Shown: in pieces, positions 1-9,149 of the stretch
How positions within the stretch are numbered: the first letter of the stretch is position 1
Layout of the letters: each line of letters begins with the position of its first letter
NCBI GenBank assembly: GCA_021820065.1
Contig: JAKAEE010000017.1
Location: 1 to 54,590, forward strand
Direction: 5' to 3'
Length of the DNA stretch: 54,590 bases
Source: Bacteroidota bacterium
GTDB lineage: Bacteria > Bacteroidota > Ignavibacteria > Ignavibacteriales > Melioribacteraceae
Made by a program: the position numbers and the translations under genes
The notes under the pieces: generated by a model
What the model was told of the DNA's origin: nothing
Databases searched by the model: none
The model's input: only the letters and a program-made list of their open reading frames with translations

Positions 1-527
1 TCTGTTTCATCGCCAGCAATATTTCTTTCGATTTCAGAGTTAATGTTCATGACAGAGATAAACTTATCAAAGCGTTTTGTTAATAATATTTTTGGTTCAT
101 ATTCAATTTTATCTCCACCATAGCTTAACTCGAAATAAAGTGCGGGATCAACAAAATATTCGCTTGGATTCGTTAAACGATACCTAAATTCAAGAGATGT
201 TGTTGAAAGACTAAATGGTTTTGATGGAACATTGTTGTCGGAAGATTTGACTTCATTAAAATTCAAATACATTGAGGCTGTAAATCGGTCGGTAACACCA
301 TATTCAAATTCCATTCTTGGCTGCCAACGCGAATAAGAACCAATCCCTTTGCCAATTCGTCCTGTCTGCCAAAGTTCAAACTCCATTGCATTTGCAGGAA
401 GCGTATATGATGTATATGATCTTCCAAAATATTTTGTATCTGCCACTACTTGGCTCTTTAATAAAAATGAGATTAATAAAATAACAGTAGCTAGTTTTAC
501 CGATTTGATGTTGCTGTTTTTGTCCAT
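1..527 (-). CDS. Outer-membrane beta-barrel-like protein, N-terminal part (runs off left edge)
   Basis: Reading the minus strand from the ATG at 527 gives an uninterrupted frame of 175 codons to the window edge, so the 3' end lies outside. An AGGAG ribosome site sits about 8 bases before the ATG. The first about 30 residues form a signal peptide (positive start, then a LATVILLISFLL core). The rest alternates aromatic and polar residues in the manner of beta-strands (ELWQTGRIGKG, RMEFEYGVTDRFTASMYL, TSLEFRYRL, ALYFELSYGG), which fits an outer-membrane barrel or transporter. I cannot name a family. Two short frames overlapping its 5' end on either strand are shadows. Confidence 0.75.
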   Translation of the reverse strand, partial: MDKNSNIKSVKLATVILLISFLLKSQVVADTKYFGRSYTSYTLPANAMEFELWQTGRIGKGIGSYSRWQPRMEFEYGVTDRFTASMYLNFNEVKSSDNNVPSKPFSLSTTSLEFRYRLTNPSEYFVDPALYFELSYGGDKIEYEPKILLTKRFDKFISVMNINSEIERNIAGDET

Positions 528-711
528 TTTTTGCTCCTTTTGGGGGGTTAATTATTATCTGGACTAAATCTAAATAAGAATTCATAAAAGAGCAAGTCTA
601 TCCGATTAATTACAGTAATTTTTTTAACATTTCGAAGAGTATCTAAACACAACTTGATTAATGTAGCTGCTTTTGTTTCTTTTGTAACCCTTGAAAAACA
701 TAAAGCGACTG

Positions 712-1368
712 ATGAAAAAAATCTTTTTTGTGTGTTTGATTACTGCTGCCGTGAGCTTAACGGGTTGTTCAACTAATTCTTCTCTCGACCGTATTGTAAA
801 TCTCAGCGTTGCAAAAAATGCCGTTCAAAATTACTACGAGTCCGGCAAGTATGACCGAGAGTGCGCAAAAATAATTGATGAGGCGATAGATCATATTAAT
901 AAAATTAAGATCGGTCCAAGGTCGGTTGTTGTGTTCGATATTGACGAGACTGCGCTTTCAAACTATCAATACACAAAATCCATCGGGTTCGGATATATTC
1001 CAAAACTTTGGGACGAATGGATGCACGAAGGACGCGCGCCGGCAATAAAGGAAACAAAACGATTTTATGATTACCTCATTTCCAAAAACATTCATGTTAT
1101 ATTTTTAACCGGACGCGATGAAAGTGTTAGAGAAGCAACGCGGAAAAATTTGATTGAACAAGGTTACGCAAAGTTTGATACATTAATCATGTGTTCGAAG
1201 AGTGAACTTCAGCTGCCATCCGCTCAATTTAAAACGGCTAAACGCAATGAACTTGCGGCGAAAGGTTATAATATAATTGCCTGCATCGGCGATCAACCCG
1301 GAGATTTGGTGGGCGGCAACACCGGATATAAAATTAAATTGCCTGATTATCTTTACCTTTTAGATTAG
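712..1368 (+). CDS. HAD-superfamily acid phosphatase, lipoprotein e(P4)-like
   Basis: This is a secreted phosphatase of the class B/C acid phosphatase (lipoprotein e(P4)) type, which removes phosphate from nucleotides or other monoesters outside the cytoplasm. The N-terminus is a lipoprotein signal ending in the lipobox SLTGC, so the protein should be tethered to a membrane. The catalytic motif DIDETALSNY carries the two aspartates of HAD enzymes. FLTGRDE is motif II (Thr) and CIGDQPGDL supplies the C-terminal acidic motif. A TTG at 691 would add seven residues. I prefer the ATG at 712 because the signal peptide begins there (MKKIFF). Length (218 residues) is at the short end for the family. 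Confidence 0.85.
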   Translation: MKKIFFVCLITAAVSLTGCSTNSSLDRIVNLSVAKNAVQNYYESGKYDRECAKIIDEAIDHINKIKIGPRSVVVFDIDETALSNYQYTKSIGFGYIPKLWDEWMHEGRAPAIKETKRFYDYLISKNIHVIFLTGRDESVREATRKNLIEQGYAKFDTLIMCSKSELQLPSAQFKTAKRNELAAKGYNIIACIGDQPGDLVGGNTGYKIKLPDYLYLLD

Positions 1369-1447
1369 CAATCGTCATTTGAAAAAAGAGATTTGTGTTT
1401 GTGTTAGATAAATTTTTCTTTTTCAATATCATTCCGAAAGGTTGTCT

Positions 1448-1912
1448 ATGAAAAAATATATAACTCTCGTTTTGATGATTGCCTCCGCTATAGTATCTGT
1501 TTTTGCTTTTACGTTTATCCAATCGCATAAGCTAGAACCGAAAATAGTTCTTCCGAATGAGATAAAATGGAAAACAGATGCCAAATCATCCGGAGAATTA
1601 CAAACCATAGTTCTTGCCGGTGATCCCGACAAAAATGAACTTTATACAAGTAGAATTAAGATTCCCGCGAACATGAAACTTCAACCGCATTTTCATTTGG
1701 AGAGTAGAACCGTGGTGGTTTTATCGGGAACGTTATACTATGCTTACGGCAAAAATTTTGTCGAATCGAAATTAACTGCAATGCCTCCCGGAACATTTTT
1801 CACCGAACCTTCCAAACAGCCGCATTTTGCTTGGGCAAAGGATGGCGATGTTGTTGTTCAAGTTACCGGCGTGGGGCCGACGGGGACAAAACTTTTAACA
1901 CAAGATCATTAA
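1448..1912 (+). CDS. Cupin-domain protein with N-terminal membrane anchor or signal
   Basis: A hydrophobic segment at residues 5-25 is followed by a single cupin fold. The first cupin motif is visible as QPHFHLESRTVVVLSGTL, with His-x-His and a downstream Glu as likely metal ligands. The second motif contains PGTFFTEPSKQPHFAW. The start is set at the ATG at 1448, which has AAAGG six bases upstream; a TTG two codons earlier is less likely. The gene is followed after 9 bases by the next one, so the two may be co-transcribed. Substrate unknown. Confidence 0.75.
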   Translation: MKKYITLVLMIASAIVSVFAFTFIQSHKLEPKIVLPNEIKWKTDAKSSGELQTIVLAGDPDKNELYTSRIKIPANMKLQPHFHLESRTVVVLSGTLYYAYGKNFVESKLTAMPPGTFFTEPSKQPHFAWAKDGDVVVQVTGVGPTGTKLLTQDH

Positions 1913-1921
1913 AGAGTATAG

Positions 1922-2578
1922 ATGAAAACTGCTATTGTAATAGGCGCCACAGGTCTGATTGGACGTCAACTTGTAAGTAAACTGTTGGATGACAACCGAT
2001 ATGAAATTGTAAAAACTTTTGTCCGCCGAAGCAGCATGATACACAACGCTAAACTTCAAGAGCATGTTATTGATTTTGATCGAATCGAAAAGTGGAAAAA
2101 CGAATTAACCGGTGACGAATTATTTTCAGCTTTGGGTACAACAATAAAACAAGCCGGGGGTAAAGATGCTCAGTACAAAATTGATTACACTTACCAATAC
2201 GAGATTGCAAAAGCGGCGGCACATAATAGTGTTCAAAACTACATTTTGGTTTCATCATACGGCGCGAACAGCAAATCAAGAAATTTCTATTTGAAAATTA
2301 AGGGCGAGCTGGAAGAAGCTGCCCGATCATTGCCTTTTCAGAAAATAATAATTTTTCAGCCGTCACTTCTGATTGGCGAGCGAAGGGAGAAGAGGGCCGG
2401 TGAATCAATTGCCGCATTCTTTTCAGTGCCGTTAACCAATCTTATCCCCCCGTTGAAAAAATATCGACCAATCGAAGCAGCCACAGTAGCACAAGCAATG
2501 ATCAATTCTGCAAATAAGCATAATGCGAACAGACTTATCATCTACACTTTGAGCGATATATTTGATCAAGCGTCTTAA
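1922..2578 (+). CDS. NAD(P)-binding SDR-like oxidoreductase
   Basis: The N-terminal GATGLIGRQLVSKLL motif is the nucleotide-binding glycine loop of atypical short-chain dehydrogenases of the NAD(P)H-binding/TIP30 kind. LVSSYGANSKSRNFYLKIKGELE carries the YxxxK active-site pair in its usual place, about residues 114-132. At 218 residues it is a typical single-domain member of this group. It lies 9 bases after the cupin gene. The substrate cannot be read from the sequence. Confidence 0.75.
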   Translation: MKTAIVIGATGLIGRQLVSKLLDDNRYEIVKTFVRRSSMIHNAKLQEHVIDFDRIEKWKNELTGDELFSALGTTIKQAGGKDAQYKIDYTYQYEIAKAAAHNSVQNYILVSSYGANSKSRNFYLKIKGELEEAARSLPFQKIIIFQPSLLIGERREKRAGESIAAFFSVPLTNLIPPLKKYRPIEAATVAQAMINSANKHNANRLIIYTLSDIFDQAS

Positions 2579-2667
2579 CAATTTTTATAACCACTCCTCC
2601 CTTTTGGTATATGCGTGCTAAATGATATTTCGTATTTTCCGGCTAACATAAACCTTAATGTTCCGTC

Positions 2668-2675
2668 TAAATTTG
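2668..2675 (+). promoter_or_regulatory. Candidate TAnnTTTG promoter -7 element for the M16 protease gene
   Basis: TAAATTTG matches the Bacteroidota-type -7 consensus TAnnTTTG and lies 41 bases before the chosen ATG at 2716. I do not see a convincing -33 TTTG at the expected spacing, so this is weak. Confidence 0.3.
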
Positions 2676-2715
2676 AGTGCTTTCTATTTGTTATTTACAT
2701 TTGGAGGAAACCAAA

Positions 2716-5703
2716 ATGAACTTATTACGAACAATCCTAGGACTGGTATTAATTATGTTGATTGCTAATTCTACTTCATCCGCCGAAGATTACAAAGTAG
2801 GCGAGACGTACCACGGATTCAAGCTGCTGGAAAAACGTTTTGTCAAAGAAGTAAATGCCGAATGTTTGTATTTCGAGCATGTTAAAAGCGGTGCCCGACT
2901 ATTCAAGATTGCGGCAACCGATCCAAACAAAACATTCAGCATTGCGTTCAAGACCGATCCGGAATCCGACTGCGGAACGCCTCACATTATGGAACATTCC
3001 GTTCTGAATGGATCAAAAAATTTTCCGGTCAAAAGCCCTTTCGACGTATTGATGAAAGGTTCGCTAAGCACTTTTCTCAACGCTTTCACCGGCGACGACA
3101 TGACATGCTATCCTTTCGCAAGCAAGAACGACAAAGATTATTTCAACCTTATGCATGTTTACCTGGATGCCGTTTTCAATCCGTTGATTTATAACGATCC
3201 GCGAATTCTGAAACAAGAGGGCTGGCATTATGAATTGGAAAAAGCCGATGGTCCGATTTCTTACAAAGGCGTGGTTTACAATGAAATGAAAGGAGCTTTT
3301 TCAAGCCCTACTCGTGAATTGGCTTACCAAGTAAACAAAAATTTATTTCCTGATAACGGATACAGATTTTCTTCCGGCGGATATCCGTCGGCAATTCCGA
3401 AGTTGACTTACAATATGTTCTTGGATTTTCACAGACGGTACTATCATCCTTCAAACAGTTACATCATGCTTTACGGCAGCGGCGATCTTGATAAGGAACT
3501 GACGTTTATCGATGAGGAATATTTGTCGAAGTACGATAAAGCGACGCAGCCGGAAAATTTTTCTCTCGAGAAGCCGTTCAAAAAAATGAAAGAGATTACT
3601 GCCTCTTACCCTGTAACGGAAGGAAGTAAAACAAAAGATCAAACGTATCTCTCGTTGGATTTTGTTGCCGGACTGAATACAGACAGAGCGACAACCATGG
3701 CATTGAATATTTTAGCAGATGTTTTGGTCAATCAAGAAGCGGGCCCGGTTCGTCTCGCCTTACAAAATGCGGGGATCGGCAAAGAAGTACACGCTTCGGT
3801 TGATGAACTTCGCCAGAATGTTTTTCAAATAATGGTGCAGAATGCAAATCCGACCGACAAAGAAAAATTTCACACGGTCGTAATGAATACACTGCGCGAT
3901 GTTGTTAAAAACGGATTCGATAAAAAGGCGGTTGAAGGAACGATTAACAGAACAGAGTTTCAGTTGCGTGAAGGCAACGACGCACAAAAAGGAATTACAT
4001 ACAACTTCCAAATTCTTCCCGGTTGGTTTTTTGCAAGCGATCCGTATTTAACTCTCGAATGGGAAAAACCGCTGGCAAAAGTAAAGACTGCGCTTGATAC
4101 GAATTATCTTGAAACAATTGTTCGGCAATATATCATCAACAATCCCCATTCTCTCCTTCTTGTATTAACGCCAAAGCCCGGTTTGGAAAAAGAGAATACG
4201 GAGAAGATGGAAAAAGAATTACAGACATATGAAAGTTCGCTTTCGAAAAAAGAGAAAGAAGATTTGGTAAAGGGTACTGAAGATTTAATCGCTTATCAAA
4301 AACGGGAAGACACGCCGGAAGCGCTTGCTGCTATTCCTCTTCTTGAGAGAAAAGATATTAATCCGAAAGCCGAGTTCTATCACGTGAAGCCGTTCAAGGT
4401 TGCCGATGTTCCGGTTTTGCACTATGAAGATTTTACCAACAATGTTGTTTATGTGCGATTAATGTTTGATGCGCGCGTTCTGCCGGTCGAATTAATTCCT
4501 TACGCGGAACTTTTAACCGAAGTTCTCGGAAGCCAGAACACGCTCAATTATTCATTCGGCGATCTTGATAACGCGCTGAATATTTACACCGGCGGTTTCA
4601 GTTCGTTTCTGAATGCATATATTGAAAATCAAAACGATGCGGAGATGCTGCCGAAATTTGTTGTGAATTCCAAAGTGATGAACACGAAACTGAATAAACT
4701 ATTTGAGCTGACAAGTGAAATTCTTAATCATACAAAGTACGAAGACGTTGAACGGTTGAAAGCGATTGTCACACGTCTTCAAGCGCGATTGGATTCGCAA
4801 GTAAAACAAAACGGTTTCGGATTTACAAGAACACGTCTGGCATCGTATTTTGAAAACGCCGGAATGTTTAATGAACTCACCGGCGGATTCGAATACTATT
4901 GGTTCGTTTCCGATCTTGCAAAAAACTTTGACGCAAAATCGAAAGAGATTGTTGACAACCTAAAGAAAGCTGCCTCTCTGCTCTTAAACAAAAATAATTT
5001 AATTGCTTCGGTAACTTGCAACGGCGACGATTACCCGGTTTTTTTGCAAGAGTTTGCAAGATATGCCGAGACAATTCCGGCTCAACCGGTTGAATACCAA
5101 ACATGGAAATTCAACTTGGAGAAAAAGGATGAAGGATTTTTGGCTGCGTCCAAAGTTCAGTATGTAATTCAAGGTTACGATTTCAAAAAACTCGGTTACA
5201 GTTGGGATGGAAAAATGTATGTGCTCAGTCAAATTTTATCAACCGATTGGCTGCAGAACAGAATCAGAGTTATCGGCGGTGCATACGGTGGATTCAGCAA
5301 TTTCTCGCCATCGGGCACGGTTTATTTCAGTTCATACCGCGATCCTAATCTGAAAGAAACTTTGGCAAACTACGAAGCAATTCCAGACTATCTTGACAAG
5401 CTTGAAGTGGATGACAAAGAAATGACGCGTTACATCATCGGAACAATTTCGAATCTGGATAATCCCTTAACTCCGTCGCAAAAAGGAAATGTTGCGGTTC
5501 GATACTATCTGGAAAAAACAAAACCGGAAGATATTCAGCGTGACCGCGATGCCGTCTTGAACGTAACCGCTCAGGATGTAAAGGCATTCAAAAAAATGGT
5601 TGCGGACGTGCTTAATCAAAAAACATTTTGCGTTTACGGCAACGAAGAGAAACTGAAATCCGCGAAGGAAATCTTCGGCGCGCTTGAGCCGATAAGCAAA
5701 TAA
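2716..5703 (+). CDS. Secreted M16C metalloprotease, presequence protease (PreP)-like
   Basis: This 995-residue zinc protease belongs to the pitrilysin family, subfamily M16C, which includes PreP and falcilysin and degrades unstructured peptides inside a closed chamber. The inverted zinc motif HIMEH is at about residues 97-101 and the third ligand is probably the Glu of YNEMKGAFSSP. The block SPFDVLMKGSLSTFLNAFT is typical of PreP. A signal peptide (LLRTILGLVLIMLIANSTSSA) predicts export, which suggests peptide scavenging in the periplasm. The start at 2716 has GGAGG eight bases upstream; an upstream in-frame codon at 2677 gives a poor leader. A strong hairpin terminator follows the stop. Confidence 0.93.
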   Translation: MNLLRTILGLVLIMLIANSTSSAEDYKVGETYHGFKLLEKRFVKEVNAECLYFEHVKSGARLFKIAATDPNKTFSIAFKTDPESDCGTPHIMEHSVLNGSKNFPVKSPFDVLMKGSLSTFLNAFTGDDMTCYPFASKNDKDYFNLMHVYLDAVFNPLIYNDPRILKQEGWHYELEKADGPISYKGVVYNEMKGAFSSPTRELAYQVNKNLFPDNGYRFSSGGYPSAIPKLTYNMFLDFHRRYYHPSNSYIMLYGSGDLDKELTFIDEEYLSKYDKATQPENFSLEKPFKKMKEITASYPVTEGSKTKDQTYLSLDFVAGLNTDRATTMALNILADVLVNQEAGPVRLALQNAGIGKEVHASVDELRQNVFQIMVQNANPTDKEKFHTVVMNTLRDVVKNGFDKKAVEGTINRTEFQLREGNDAQKGITYNFQILPGWFFASDPYLTLEWEKPLAKVKTALDTNYLETIVRQYIINNPHSLLLVLTPKPGLEKENTEKMEKELQTYESSLSKKEKEDLVKGTEDLIAYQKREDTPEALAAIPLLERKDINPKAEFYHVKPFKVADVPVLHYEDFTNNVVYVRLMFDARVLPVELIPYAELLTEVLGSQNTLNYSFGDLDNALNIYTGGFSSFLNAYIENQNDAEMLPKFVVNSKVMNTKLNKLFELTSEILNHTKYEDVERLKAIVTRLQARLDSQVKQNGFGFTRTRLASYFENAGMFNELTGGFEYYWFVSDLAKNFDAKSKEIVDNLKKAASLLLNKNNLIASVTCNGDDYPVFLQEFARYAETIPAQPVEYQTWKFNLEKKDEGFLAASKVQYVIQGYDFKKLGYSWDGKMYVLSQILSTDWLQNRIRVIGGAYGGFSNFSPSGTVYFSSYRDPNLKETLANYEAIPDYLDKLEVDDKEMTRYIIGTISNLDNPLTPSQKGNVAVRYYLEKTKPEDIQRDRDAVLNVTAQDVKAFKKMVADVLNQKTFCVYGNEEKLKSAKEIFGALEPISK

Positions 5704-5732
5704 ATCCGCCTTACTACGGCTTTCTCGAACAT

Positions 5733-5772
5733 ACCGCCTTATTGGTTTTAAACAATGGGGCGGTTCTTTATT
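5733..5772 (+). terminator. Rho-independent terminator after the M16 protease gene
   Basis: A 12-bp stem (ACCGCCTTATTG paired with CAATGGGGCGGT, two G-U pairs) with an 8-base loop is followed by TCTTTATTT. It begins 30 bases after the stop of the protease gene. Confidence 0.75.
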
Positions 5773-5846
5773 TCCAGATTGATTTTCTTATGTCGGATGA
5801 ATACATTTGAATACAAAAGAATAAAAAACATTCATAAGGAACAAAA

Positions 5847-6089
5847 ATGTCTAAAACGGTAACACTTCGTTTAAGCGATGACAGCTATAAAATTTTTAGA
5901 AAGCTCGCAGATAGAGACAATCGGCCCATCTCCAACTTTATTGAGACAACGGTAAAGAAGTATATTGAACACAACATCCATCTTGACGAATTTGAAATGG
6001 AAGAAATTCGAAATAATTCCGAACTCAATAAAAGCTTAAAACGCGGCGCAGCAGATGCAAAATCTAAAAAGGGCCGGTTCGTTGAATAA
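5847..6089 (+). CDS. Ribbon-helix-helix (CopG/RHH) antitoxin
   Basis: The 80-residue protein opens with SKTVTLRLSDDSYKIFRKLA, a beta-strand followed by two helices as in RHH DNA-binding antitoxins. The C-terminal third is charged and lacks fold features, which fits a toxin-wrapping tail. An AAGGA site precedes the ATG. Its stop overlaps the start of a RelE-like gene, the normal arrangement for a type II toxin-antitoxin pair, and it probably represses its own promoter. Confidence 0.85.
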   Translation: MSKTVTLRLSDDSYKIFRKLADRDNRPISNFIETTVKKYIEHNIHLDEFEMEEIRNNSELNKSLKRGAADAKSKKGRFVE

Positions 6090-6357
6090 TTTTCGCATCT
6101 TCGAGACAGACGAATTCATAAGCAAACTTGAAAAAATTTCTCTGCGGGATAGAATCTTTATCAAGCAAAAACTCGCCGCTCATGTTTACCCACAATTGAA
6201 AGACGGACCATACTTCGGCAAGAACATTAGAAAACTGGTTGATTACAAACCGGAAACATGGCGTTACCGAATCGGCAAATACCGGTTGTTTTACATGATC
6301 GACAGCGAGAAAAAGATAATTTTCCTTCTTTCGATTGATATAAGAAAAGAAGCATAA
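6082..6357 (+). CDS. RelE/ParE-family toxin
   Basis: The product is about 91 residues and has the RelE/ParE layout: FRIFETDEFISKLEKI at the start, GKNIRKLVDYKPETWRYRIGKYRLFYMI in the core and ILLSIDIRKEA-like residues at the end. The RYRIGKYRLFY block is the usual family signature, with the basic and aromatic residues that act in mRNA cleavage. A longer frame opens at the ATG at 6055, deep within the antitoxin gene. I prefer the TTG at 6082, which overlaps the antitoxin stop by 8 bases and has AGGG upstream. An 8-base overlap suggests translational coupling. Confidence 0.82.
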   Translation: MNNFRIFETDEFISKLEKISLRDRIFIKQKLAAHVYPQLKDGPYFGKNIRKLVDYKPETWRYRIGKYRLFYMIDSEKKIIFLLSIDIRKEA

Positions 6358-6433
6358 TAGATTAAATCCGTTTCAATACCTTTACATTAAGATTATAAAA
6401 CATTCGATAGACGCAAACCCACCAAGAATTTTT

Positions 6434-6441
6434 TATATTTG
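6434..6441 (+). promoter_or_regulatory. Candidate TAnnTTTG promoter -7 element for valS
   Basis: TATATTTG matches the Bacteroidota -7 consensus. It lies 31 bases before the ATG at 6472 and covers the alternative TTG start at 6439, which argues for the ATG as true start. No clear -33 element is seen. Confidence 0.35.
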
Positions 6442-6471
6442 TCCTCAATTATTTCAAAACTCAGAGCCGAG

Positions 6472-9093
6472 ATGCACCCTAAAAATCTTGCAGATATTCC
6501 GAAAGCGTATAACCCGAAAGACGTTGAAGATAAATGGTACAAGTATTGGTACGATCATAATCTTTATCACTCGGAAGTTGACGAAAGTAAAACACCTTAC
6601 GCAATTGTTATTCCTCCGCCGAACATAACCGGCATACTTCACATCGGTCACATTCTCAACAACACTCTGCAGGATATTTACATTCGTTACAAACGGATGA
6701 AGGGTTTTAACGCGTGCTGGGTGCCGGGAATCGATCATGCATCAATTGCAACCGAAGCAAAAGTTGTTGCTCTGCTTAAAGCGCAAGGTATCAGCAAAGA
6801 CAATATTTCCCGCGAAGAGTTCTTTAGACACTGTTACGATTGGAAAGAAAAATACGGGGGAATAATTTTTCAACAATTGAAAAAGCTCGGCGTTAGCTGC
6901 GACTGGCAGCGCGAGCGCTTCACGATGGACGTTTCATACTACAAAAGAGTGATAGAAGCTTTCGTTGCATTATACAAAGAAGGATTGATCTACCGCGGCT
7001 ATAGAATGGTCAACTGGGACCCCGCATCAAAATCGGCAATCTCCGATGAAGAAGTTTTCTACAAAGAAATTCAAGGCAAGCTTTGGTTTTTGAAATATCC
7101 CGTTAAAGATTCCGGTGAGTTTGTGATTGTTGCAACCACGCGACCGGAGACTATGCTTGGCGATACAGGTGTTGCTGTTAATCCAGATGACGAGCGGTAC
7201 AAACATTTAATCGGTAAAAAAATTATTCTCCCAATCGTCGGCAGAGAAATTCCTTTGTTCGCCGATGAATATGTTGATAAAGAATTCGGAACCGGCGCCG
7301 TTAAAGTAACGCCGGCACATGACGTCAACGACTACGACATGGGGCTCCGCCACAAGTTGGAAATTGTGAACATCTTCAACGAAGATGCAACCACCAACGG
7401 AAACGTTCCGCCGGAATTTCAAGAAATTGATCGTTACGACGTGCGTGAAAAAGTTGTTGAAAGACTTGAAGAACTCGGCTTGCTTCACAAAGTTGAAAAC
7501 TACGTGAACAAAGTTGGTTATTCTCAACGCGGCAACGTTCCAATCGAGCCGTATCTTTCCGAGCAATGGTTTATGAAGATGGATGAGCTTGCTAAACCGG
7601 CGCTCAAAGTTATTCTCGACGGCAAAATAAAATTTCATCCCGAGCATTGGGTTAAGACTTATGAAAATTGGATGACGAACATCCGTGATTGGTGTATCTC
7701 GCGCCAACTGTGGTGGGGTCACCGAATTCCGGTTTGGTATCACGCAAAAACTCACGAGGTTTACTGCGAAGTCGAACCGCCGAAAGATATTGAGAACTGG
7801 TACCAAGAAGACGATGTGCTTGACACGTGGGCTTCAAGCTGGCTTTGGGCTCAAGATGTTTTCACGAATGAGCGCGATCAAAATTATTATTACCCAACCG
7901 ATCTTCTTGTTACCGCACCCGATATAATTTTCTTCTGGGTTGCACGAATGATTATGGCGGGAATGCATTTCAAAAATGAAATTCCTTTTAAAGATGTTTA
8001 TTTCACCAGCACCGTGCGCGATCTGCAAGGAAGAAAAATGAGCAAGTCGCTCGGCAATTCTCCAGATCCGCTTGATTTGATTGAAGAATACGGAACAGAT
8101 GCATTAAGATTTACGATGACCTACATTGCGCCGCTTGGACAAGACGTTATGTTTAGCGAAGAAAAGGTCGAGATCGGAAGAAACTTCGCAAACAAAATTT
8201 GGAATGCGGGACGTTTTCTATTAATGAATGCGCAGAACATCAAATTAAATCCTTCGCTCAAAGACAAACATATTGATTTCACCGACCGCTGGATTATGTC
8301 GCGCTTTCAATCAACGTTGAAAGAACTCAACGATTCGCTCGACAAGTTTGAAGTTAACAGCGCATCAAAAATTGTTTACGCTTACGTGTGGAATGATTTC
8401 TGCGATTGGTACGTTGAGCTTTCCAAACAAAGACTTTACCAAGGAAGCGACGAAGAAAAGTCCGCCGTTCTAACGCGCGCCATTTCTTTATATGAAGAAA
8501 TGCTGAAGCTTGTTCATCCTTTCATGCCGTTCATCACAGAAGAGATTTGGCAATTGCTCGATGAACGAAAAAACGGCGAGAGTATTTCCGTTTCCGATTT
8601 CCCGGAATTTAAAAAGAACTTGTTAGATCAAAATGCCGAAAAAGAAATTGCGTTTGTTCAAGATGTTGTTACCGCAATCAGAAATATACGCGGCGAGATG
8701 AATTTGCCGCCGTCAAAATCAATTAACGTTTTCCTGAAGACAGATAAAATTACCGAAGAGCAGTCCCGCTATATCAAAAGCTTGGTAAAGATCGGTGAGC
8801 TTAAAGTTGATGCACAGCTTTCCAAACCAAAGGCGAGCGCTTCTGCAGTTGTTAAGGGCTGCGATATATTTATTCCGCTCGAAGGTTTGATCGACTTGAA
8901 TGTTGAGCGTGCACGAATCGAAAAAGAAATTGCCAGACTTACCGGATCGCTTGAGGGCGTACGGAAGAAACTTTCCAATGAAGGATTTGTTGCCAAAGCC
9001 CCCGCCGATGTTATCGAACGCGAAAGAACAAAAATGAGCGACTGGGAAAAATCGCTGGACAAGTTGAGTTCAATTCTTGCTGACTTGAATTGA
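6472..9093 (+). CDS. valS: Valine-tRNA ligase
   Basis: This class I aminoacyl-tRNA synthetase charges tRNA-Val. The HIGH motif appears as PPPNITGILHIGH near residue 40 and the KMSKS motif as GRKMSKSLGN near residue 520. The editing domain between them contains the TTRPETMLGDTGVAVNP block. The C-terminal coiled coil (NVERARIEKEIARL onward) that contacts tRNA in ValRS is present. Length 873 is normal. A TTG at 6439 would add 11 residues, but that codon sits inside a promoter-like element. The last 13 codons recur in diverged form at 11346-11383 beyond the restriction-modification genes, so the 3' end of this gene has been a recombination target. Confidence 0.97.
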   Translation: MHPKNLADIPKAYNPKDVEDKWYKYWYDHNLYHSEVDESKTPYAIVIPPPNITGILHIGHILNNTLQDIYIRYKRMKGFNACWVPGIDHASIATEAKVVALLKAQGISKDNISREEFFRHCYDWKEKYGGIIFQQLKKLGVSCDWQRERFTMDVSYYKRVIEAFVALYKEGLIYRGYRMVNWDPASKSAISDEEVFYKEIQGKLWFLKYPVKDSGEFVIVATTRPETMLGDTGVAVNPDDERYKHLIGKKIILPIVGREIPLFADEYVDKEFGTGAVKVTPAHDVNDYDMGLRHKLEIVNIFNEDATTNGNVPPEFQEIDRYDVREKVVERLEELGLLHKVENYVNKVGYSQRGNVPIEPYLSEQWFMKMDELAKPALKVILDGKIKFHPEHWVKTYENWMTNIRDWCISRQLWWGHRIPVWYHAKTHEVYCEVEPPKDIENWYQEDDVLDTWASSWLWAQDVFTNERDQNYYYPTDLLVTAPDIIFFWVARMIMAGMHFKNEIPFKDVYFTSTVRDLQGRKMSKSLGNSPDPLDLIEEYGTDALRFTMTYIAPLGQDVMFSEEKVEIGRNFANKIWNAGRFLLMNAQNIKLNPSLKDKHIDFTDRWIMSRFQSTLKELNDSLDKFEVNSASKIVYAYVWNDFCDWYVELSKQRLYQGSDEEKSAVLTRAISLYEEMLKLVHPFMPFITEEIWQLLDERKNGESISVSDFPEFKKNLLDQNAEKEIAFVQDVVTAIRNIRGEMNLPPSKSINVFLKTDKITEEQSRYIKSLVKIGELKVDAQLSKPKASASAVVKGCDIFIPLEGLIDLNVERARIEKEIARLTGSLEGVRKKLSNEGFVAKAPADVIERERTKMSDWEKSLDKLSSILADLN
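9056..9093 (+). repeat. valS 3'-end direct repeat, copy 1 (in the intact gene)
   Basis: The final codons of valS encode DKLSSILADLN plus stop. The same 38-base stretch reappears in diverged form at 11346-11383. Codon-aligned, 9 of the 11 residues after the first codon agree and the stop falls at the same place. Confidence 0.75.
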
Positions 9094-9102
9094 TGATTAG
9101 TT

Positions 9103-9127
9103 CTAAGAAATAAACTATATTTCTTAG
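9103..9127. promoter_or_regulatory. Perfect 9-bp inverted repeat before the methyltransferase gene
   Basis: CTAAGAAAT, a 7-base spacer and ATTTCTTAG form a perfect dyad 10 bases after the valS stop and 22 bases before the methyltransferase ATG. There is no T-run after it, so it looks more like an operator or a weak bidirectional hairpin than a classic terminator. Confidence 0.5.
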
Positions 9128-9149
9128 CGATAATGAACTAGAAAAACAA

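Noticed and set aside
7207..7806. 199-codon antisense frame inside valS
   Set aside because: It lies wholly within a conserved essential gene on the other strand and shows no protein-like features.
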